Below are positions 59,148 to 64,000 of a DNA stretch of 64,000 bases, in pieces. The position numbers and the translations under genes are program-made. The stretch comes from Cichorium intybus (Eukaryota; Streptophyta; Magnoliopsida; Asterales; Asteraceae). The notes beneath the pieces are model-generated. The model had not been told where the DNA came from. It was given only the letters and a program-made list of their open reading frames with translations, and searched no databases. Where the stretch lies: assembly GCA_023525715.1 (NCBI GenBank), contig CM042016.1:75880382-75944381 (forward strand). The letters run 5' to 3'. Position 1 is the stretch's first letter; each line of letters opens with the position of its first letter.

Positions 59148-60914
59148 GACCTGTATTCTATTTATTGCATTTAGTTATAATTGTTGTGAATTCTATGATT
59201 TTTGGTAGTTAAAGAAACTAAGAAAAACTTTAGTTACGATTTCATAGGAAAATCAGCATTTTGTGATGTTTTTAGAAAAATCATAATTAATTATAGGAAC
59301 ATTGTTTGGACCTCAAACTAGTGCACAAAGTTTACAAATTGAGTCTAGTATAATTCGTAAAAATAGTTGTAAGCTTGAAAGTGGAGTTATATATGGTTAA
59401 AAATGCAATCTTCACTAAGTAGTTCGAAATTGACAGATTAGATAGTCTGTTTTCAAAAAATCATAATAAATCATAGAATAATCGTATAAATACATACCAT
59501 ACATCCCTGGAAAGGTATTGAGATGAACTTTCTGAATATCAAATAAAAACGTGAATTTAATGGGTTTAAGATCGGCTAAATCAGTCTTGAACAGACTGAT
59601 TCTAGAAGGCCTTTAATTTCAACAAAATTATATTATTAAAATCTTTTGTCAAAAGTGTCATGCCATTTTTTATTCAAGAATTCAAGTATAAATACCCCCC
59701 AAAACATCTCATAAACCACACCAACAAATCTCAATCCAATATATAGAGGTTTCTAAGCACTAGAGTGTAAGAAGTGAGCGGAAGGAAGCTTAAAAGCCTA
59801 GCAAAGAAGTTATAGGTTCCGACGACTGGTCATAAGGTAACTACAAACTTTTCTATAGCTTAATTAGGTATTGTAAAATAGTTTTTGTGTTAAGAAGTAG
59901 AATATTTAATAAGTATAACATATGTTATAATATACTCATTTCTAACAATAGTAAACAAAAACCTTAAAATGTCGTTATTATAACAATTCGTAATTCCGAA
60001 AATAATACCGATTGATTTACTTACGAGGACGGTGACTAGGCCGATTACTTGGGATCTGGTTGTTGGATTTTCCGAAAGGCTAAAATGCTGAAAGGATCCT
60101 GCCACCCCATCTAATCTTCTACCTGGCTGTTCTTTACTTGATAAATCATGGAGTATCATATTGGAATTACTGAAGGGTTTAATGATGCGACTACAATATA
60201 GTTAAGGATTAAGAAATGATAGATTTATTATTATGTTAACAGTTAAAGTTGAAGGAAATACAAAGCCGAGAAAGATAAACAATATAGTCAACTATAATCA
60301 GGTGAGTCTTCTCACTATACTATAGGTGATATTGCATGCGTAGGAAGGAATATATGTTAGACTAAGGTGATTTTACCTGTTATGATAATTGTATGAATTA
60401 TTGCTATGATAATGATTGTTTGTGGACGGAACGGGATAGCCTGCGAGCCAATAGGCGGAACGGGAATAGCCTGCGAGTCATTAGACGGAACGGGAAAAGC
60501 CTGCGAGCGATAAGACAGAACGGGAACTGCCCATGAGTCTTTAGGCGGAACAGGGATAGCCCGCGAGTCTCACAGACATATGAATGGTTATTATGTGTTG
60601 TATGTTATGTGATGGATCGTATGGTATTTTGAGGAACTCACTAAGCTTTGTGCTTACCCTGTTGATATTTAACATTTTCAGATAATGCCAGAGACAGAGG
60701 GAAGGCTCCAACCTGACGCACCGCATTCCACTATTTCCAAGACTTCCGCTACTTTATAAATAATTTATGTGAAGAATAAAGGACATGAGTTTCTATATGT
60801 ATTTTGCTAAAATCAATACTATTGCTGATTTCTCTATTTGTAAAATATTCATTTATAAATCCATATTTGGTTTTCTAAAAAGAAAAATTTGACTTGAAAA
60901 TCTGGGGCGTTACA
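59143..60914 (+). mobile_element. LTR 3 (3' LTR) of the tandem gypsy
   Basis: Private bases relative to LTRs 1 and 2 lie at 60,227, 60,533, 60,660, 60,688 and 60,876. It carries the same TATA box (59,687) and minisatellite (60,427-60,575), and GTATT follows at 60,915. Confidence 0.95.
60427..60575. repeat. 30-bp minisatellite in LTR 3
   Basis: Five units, one G-to-A difference from the other two arrays at 60,533. Confidence 0.93.
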
Positions 60915-60919
60915 GTATT

Positions 60920-62900
60920 TCTGGTTGTTGCAGTAAACCCGAGGGCTTTTGATATTCTACTTTAACCTTGGCGCAAGTCGGACACTTGCCTACGTAAGTA
61001 GCAATTTATGCCTTCACGTTTGGCCACCAATATAGTTTCTTGAGGTCCAGGTACATCTTATCGGACCCGGGATGAATGGAGTATCTAGTTTTGTAAGCCT
61101 CATTCATGATAATGTCTGGTTATCCACCGAATCTCGGTGTACAGATTCGATTCATGAGGTAACGAGCTCTGTCATTCTTGACTTCTAGGTTTTTATCCAT
61201 TCCTTGCAAGGCTTCACTTGCAACGTTCTCAGGTGTTAAGGCTTCGAGTTGCACCTCCTTGATCTGAGTAGACAAATGTGAATGGATCGTCATTTTCAAC
61301 GACTTTACTCGGGGACCCGAGTACTCTTTTCGACTAAGGGCATCCGCTACTACATTGGCTTTTCCCAGATGATAACAAATTTCACACTCGTAATCGCTTA
61401 GTAGCTCTACCCATCGTCGTTGTCTCATGTTGAGCTTTTTTTGGTTGCGGATATGCTGGAGGCTCTTATGGTTGGTGAAGATCGTACACTTAGTGCCGTC
61501 AAGCTAGTGTCTCCAGATCTTCAATGCGACCATTACTGCCCCTAACTCGAGGTCATGTGTGGTGTAGTTGACCTCGTGGGTTTTAAGTTGTCTCGAAGCG
61601 TAGGCAATGACCTTTCCTCTTTGCATGAGTACACAACCCAGACCCTGGTTTGATGCATCACAGTAGACCACAAAGTCTTCTGTTCCTTCTAGAAGGGACA
61701 GAATAGGAGCGCTGCATAAAGCTTTCTTTAGAGTCTGAAAGGCGGCGTCTTGTTTATCCTCCCAATTGAATGTTACACCCTTCTGTGTCAGGGCAGTAAG
61801 CGGCTTCGCGATCTTAGAAAAGTTCTATATGAATCTTCGATAATAGCCAGCAAGGCCCAAAAACTGACAGATATCTGTCGGTGTTCTCGGTGCTTCCCAG
61901 TTTTCGATGGCTTTAATTTTGGAGGGATTAACATGTATCCCTTCCTCGCTGACTACATGGCCTAGAAAGTCCACCTTTCAAATCCAAAATTCACATTTTG
62001 AAAACTTTGCATACAATTTTTCCGCCCTTACCGTCTATAAAACTTGGCGTAGGTGTTGACTATGTTCCTCCTTACTTCGTGAATAGATTAGTATGTTGTC
62101 GATAAATACTATCACGAATTTATCTAAGTAAGGTCAGCATAGGTGGTTCATTAAGTTTATGAACACTTCGGGCGCATTAGTTAATCCGAAGGGCATCACA
62201 ACGAACTCGTAATGGCCGTAACGAGTTCTGAATGCCGTCTTAGGAACATCTTCTTATTGAACGCTGAGCTGGTGATACCCCGACCTTAGATCGATTTTCG
62301 AGAAGTAACTCGATCCTTGAAGTTGGTCAAAAAGGTCGTCAATTCGGGGTAACAGATATCAGTTTTTGATAGTGACCTTGTTCAACTCCCGATAATCAAT
62401 GCACATACGGAATGATCCATCCTTCTTCTTCACGAATAAGATCGGTGCTCCCCAAGGTGAGAAGCTTGGCCTGATGAACCCTTTACTTAACAGTTCGTTC
62501 AGTTGGCTAGACAATTCCTGCATTTCCATCGGGGCTAACCGATATGACACTTTTGCTACAGGGGTAGCTCCAGGAATCAAGCCGATTCTGAACTCGACTT
62601 GTCGTGCGGGTGGTACTCCTGGAAGGTCTTTTAGGAATACGTTGGAAAAGTCACAGACTTCAGGAATCTCCTTGATACTCTTACCTCTTTCTTCTCATCA
62701 ACTACGTGGGCTAGGAATGCATGGTATCTCTTATGTAGGTATTTTCGGGCTTTAATGCAAGATACGATTCGGAGGTTGGTACTGGGTTTATCGCCGTAGA
62801 AGACAAGGGTCTTGTTATTCGGTAGATGAAGTCGGATTCCTCGTTCGTAGCACATGATGTCGGCATGATGGGGAATTAGCCAATCCATACCAACAATCAC
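60920..62900 (-). pseudogene. Minus-strand gypsy protease end, RT, RNase H and integrase start (decayed)
   Basis: On the minus strand: MIVGMDWLIPHHADI (from 62,900), RT start (62,580-62,359, GAPILFVKKKDGSFRMCIDY), RT core with frame breaks, RNase H end (61,428-61,120, YHLGKANVVADALSRK), and integrase zinc region up to the tandem insertion. Several stops, including one in the integrase zinc region near 61,005, confirm decay. The FVDD-type RT box would lie near 62,100, where the sequence (gataaatactatcac on plus) still supports it. Confidence 0.85.
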
Positions 62901-62909
62901 GTCAAAGCT

Positions 62910-64000
62910 TCATATTCTAACAGGCATTAAGTCGATTTGGAAGGAGTGATCGTCCAGAGTAACTGTACAACCTATGTATATGTCGTTGGTACTTTTTGTT
63001 TTTCCATTAGCCATTTCTACCGTAAATGTTTCGTTGAGTGGTTGGGATTTTTGTTTTAGTAAGTATTTAAACTCGTGGCTTACGAAACTCCTCTCCGCAC
63101 TGCTATCAAATAGTATGCATGTGTATGAGTTATTGACGAGAAACGTACCAGTAACCATAGTGGGATCCTCCACCGCTTCAGCGCGCCCCATAGCTAAAAC
63201 TCTTCCATTTCCTACAACAGTCTTGTTATTTGTTTTCGGGCACTCCCGCTTGAAATGTCCCGTTTCCCCACAACCATAACAAGCTTGACTCACCCCAGCA
63301 TTAGAGGCTTGGGTGGTTTGCTGAGTTGATGCTCTGCAGTATCGTGTAGTATGCCCCTTCTTGCCACAGCTTGTACAGTGCATTTCTCTACAAGCCCCAT
63401 GATGATGGAAGTTGCACTTGTTGCATTTGGGTAAAGTCCCAACATATTGCTTTGTTGGTGCTGGGGCAGCAGGGACAGTGGCGGCATGGACTGTCATGAG
63501 TTGTTGTCTCTTGGCACTTTCTTGGTTCGTCTGACCTCTTCCTTGGTTCCAGGGTTTGCTTTTGTGGTCCCTTCCCCTCGGTTGTTCAGTTTTCAGAGTC
63601 ATGGTGCCCTGGCAGACTCCATGATCGACCAATCTTTGTGTCAAACGCTTGGCACTATCATAAGTGGTAGGGCCCACAGCTTCGACATTCCCTTGGATTT
63701 GGGGAGACAGCCCCCAAATGTAACGTTCCACTTTCTTGGACTCCGGTGTGATTATCGAAAGACATATAATTGCCAGGTCGTTAAACCCGTTGGTGTAGGC
63801 AGTTACATCAGAGTCTTTCATGGTGAGGTTCCATAATTCCTGCTCCATCTTTTGAACTTCACACCTAGGGCAGTACTCGTCCAGCATCATTGTCTTTAAC
63901 TCTTCCCAACTCATGGAGTTGGCTACAGTGAGCGTCATTGTTTTTACGTGGCCGTTCCACCAAGATAAGGCCGTGTCAGAGAAAGTAGATGCAGCGTACT
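62910..64000 (-). pseudogene. Minus-strand gypsy Gag C-terminal half and protease start, partial at the window edge
   Basis: The frame is open to base 64,000 on the minus strand, with Gag sequence (TALSWWNGHV) upstream of the first internal Met at 63,938. Zinc knuckles are CHSCGK-type: CTSCGKKGHTTRYC and CYGCGETGHFKREC. The Gag-protease junction (MVTGTFLVN, 63,122-63,160) is uninterrupted, unlike in the tandem element. Protease has Asp-Ser-Ser (63,099-63,107) instead of Asp-Ser-Gly, so it is probably inactive. The frame ends at 62,910, just before the MDWL block of the next entry. Confidence 0.88.

Larger units (their letters stand above)
44817..60914 (+). mobile_element. Tandem Ty3/gypsy complex: LTR-internal-LTR-internal-LTR (16,098 bp)
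   Basis: Three 1,772-bp LTRs begin at 44,817, 51,981 and 59,143 and enclose two nearly identical internal regions. Unit spacing is 7,164 and 7,162 bp, the 2-bp difference being one TA unit near 46,685. A single pair of GTATT duplications flanks the whole. By eye the internal copies differ at eight substitutions in about 5.4 kb, while the outer LTRs differ at about 14 of 1,772. One insertion followed later by duplication fits. Confidence 0.95.
41117..64000 (-). mobile_element. Decayed Ty3/gypsy chromovirus, minus strand, running off the right edge
   Basis: On the minus strand the order is gag (from beyond 64,000), protease, RT, RNase H, integrase, chromodomain, polypurine tract and 3' LTR (43,660-41,117). 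A 16.1-kb tandem gypsy structure (44,817-60,914) interrupts the integrase. Removing it together with one GTATT restores the reading context (PNWKWERITMDFI spans the site). Layout, long LTR and C-terminal chromodomain suggest the Tekay/Del clade. Confidence 0.9.

Noticed and set aside
44817..60914. Interpretation as two independent insertions sharing an LTR by chance
   Set aside because: Only one pair of target duplications exists, and the two internal regions are far more alike than the outer LTRs.

Overview
The window is repeat-dense plant nuclear DNA. Nearly all of it is LTR retrotransposons, several inserted into one another, with DNA transposons, (TA)n arrays and two gene or gene-like remnants between them. 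Plant features include primer-binding sites matching initiator tRNA-Met (TGGTATCAGAGC), chromovirus-type Ty3/gypsy elements, an En/Spm (CACTA) element, a FAR1-type DNA-binding domain and a UBC-type E2 exon set. An angiosperm, probably a eudicot, is well supported. Asteraceae is only an impression. There are no tRNA or rRNA genes and no CRISPR array, and I see no intact host gene.

1-24,678: a tangle of degenerate Ty1/copia elements of one related group. Two internally deleted copies lie head to head (minus 1,838-6,500, plus 6,550-10,002) as a long imperfect palindrome. A minus-strand LTR (11,515-22,134) is split by a copia element (11,617-21,549, target duplication gatat/gatgt). That element is itself split by a 2.24-kb CACTA element (18,413-20,650, target duplication TAT). 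A plus-strand 3' fragment with its LTR ends at 24,678.

24,679-38,076: AT-rich DNA. It holds a possible TIR element, a G-homopolymer, a Helitron-like 5' end (27,690), and a three-exon fragment of a large-type ubiquitin-conjugating E2 (29,290-29,893) cut off before its catalytic cysteine. A young, nearly complete copia element follows (30,165-34,896, near-identical 195/191-bp LTRs, duplication GATTA). Then come three (TA)n tracts enclosing inverted-repeat segments.

38,077-41,116: the 5' part of a FAR1-like gene or MULE transposase, with a 1.5-kb TIR element in its 5'-UTR intron. It is cut off by a gypsy LTR.

41,117-64,000: a decayed minus-strand Ty3/gypsy chromovirus (3' LTR 41,117-43,660, gag running off the right edge). 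A 16.1-kb tandem gypsy structure sits in its integrase gene (44,817-60,914, duplication GTATT): LTR-internal-LTR-internal-LTR. Its middle LTR is like the 3' LTR on its left side and like the 5' LTR on its right side, as expected from unequal crossing over. The switch falls within a 30-bp minisatellite. Gag and pol are separated by a 68-bp GT-AG interval that looks like an intron, with a stop inside it. Unspliced RNA would give Gag only, and spliced RNA would join Gag to Pol. Pol also carries two in-frame UAG codons, present in both copies.
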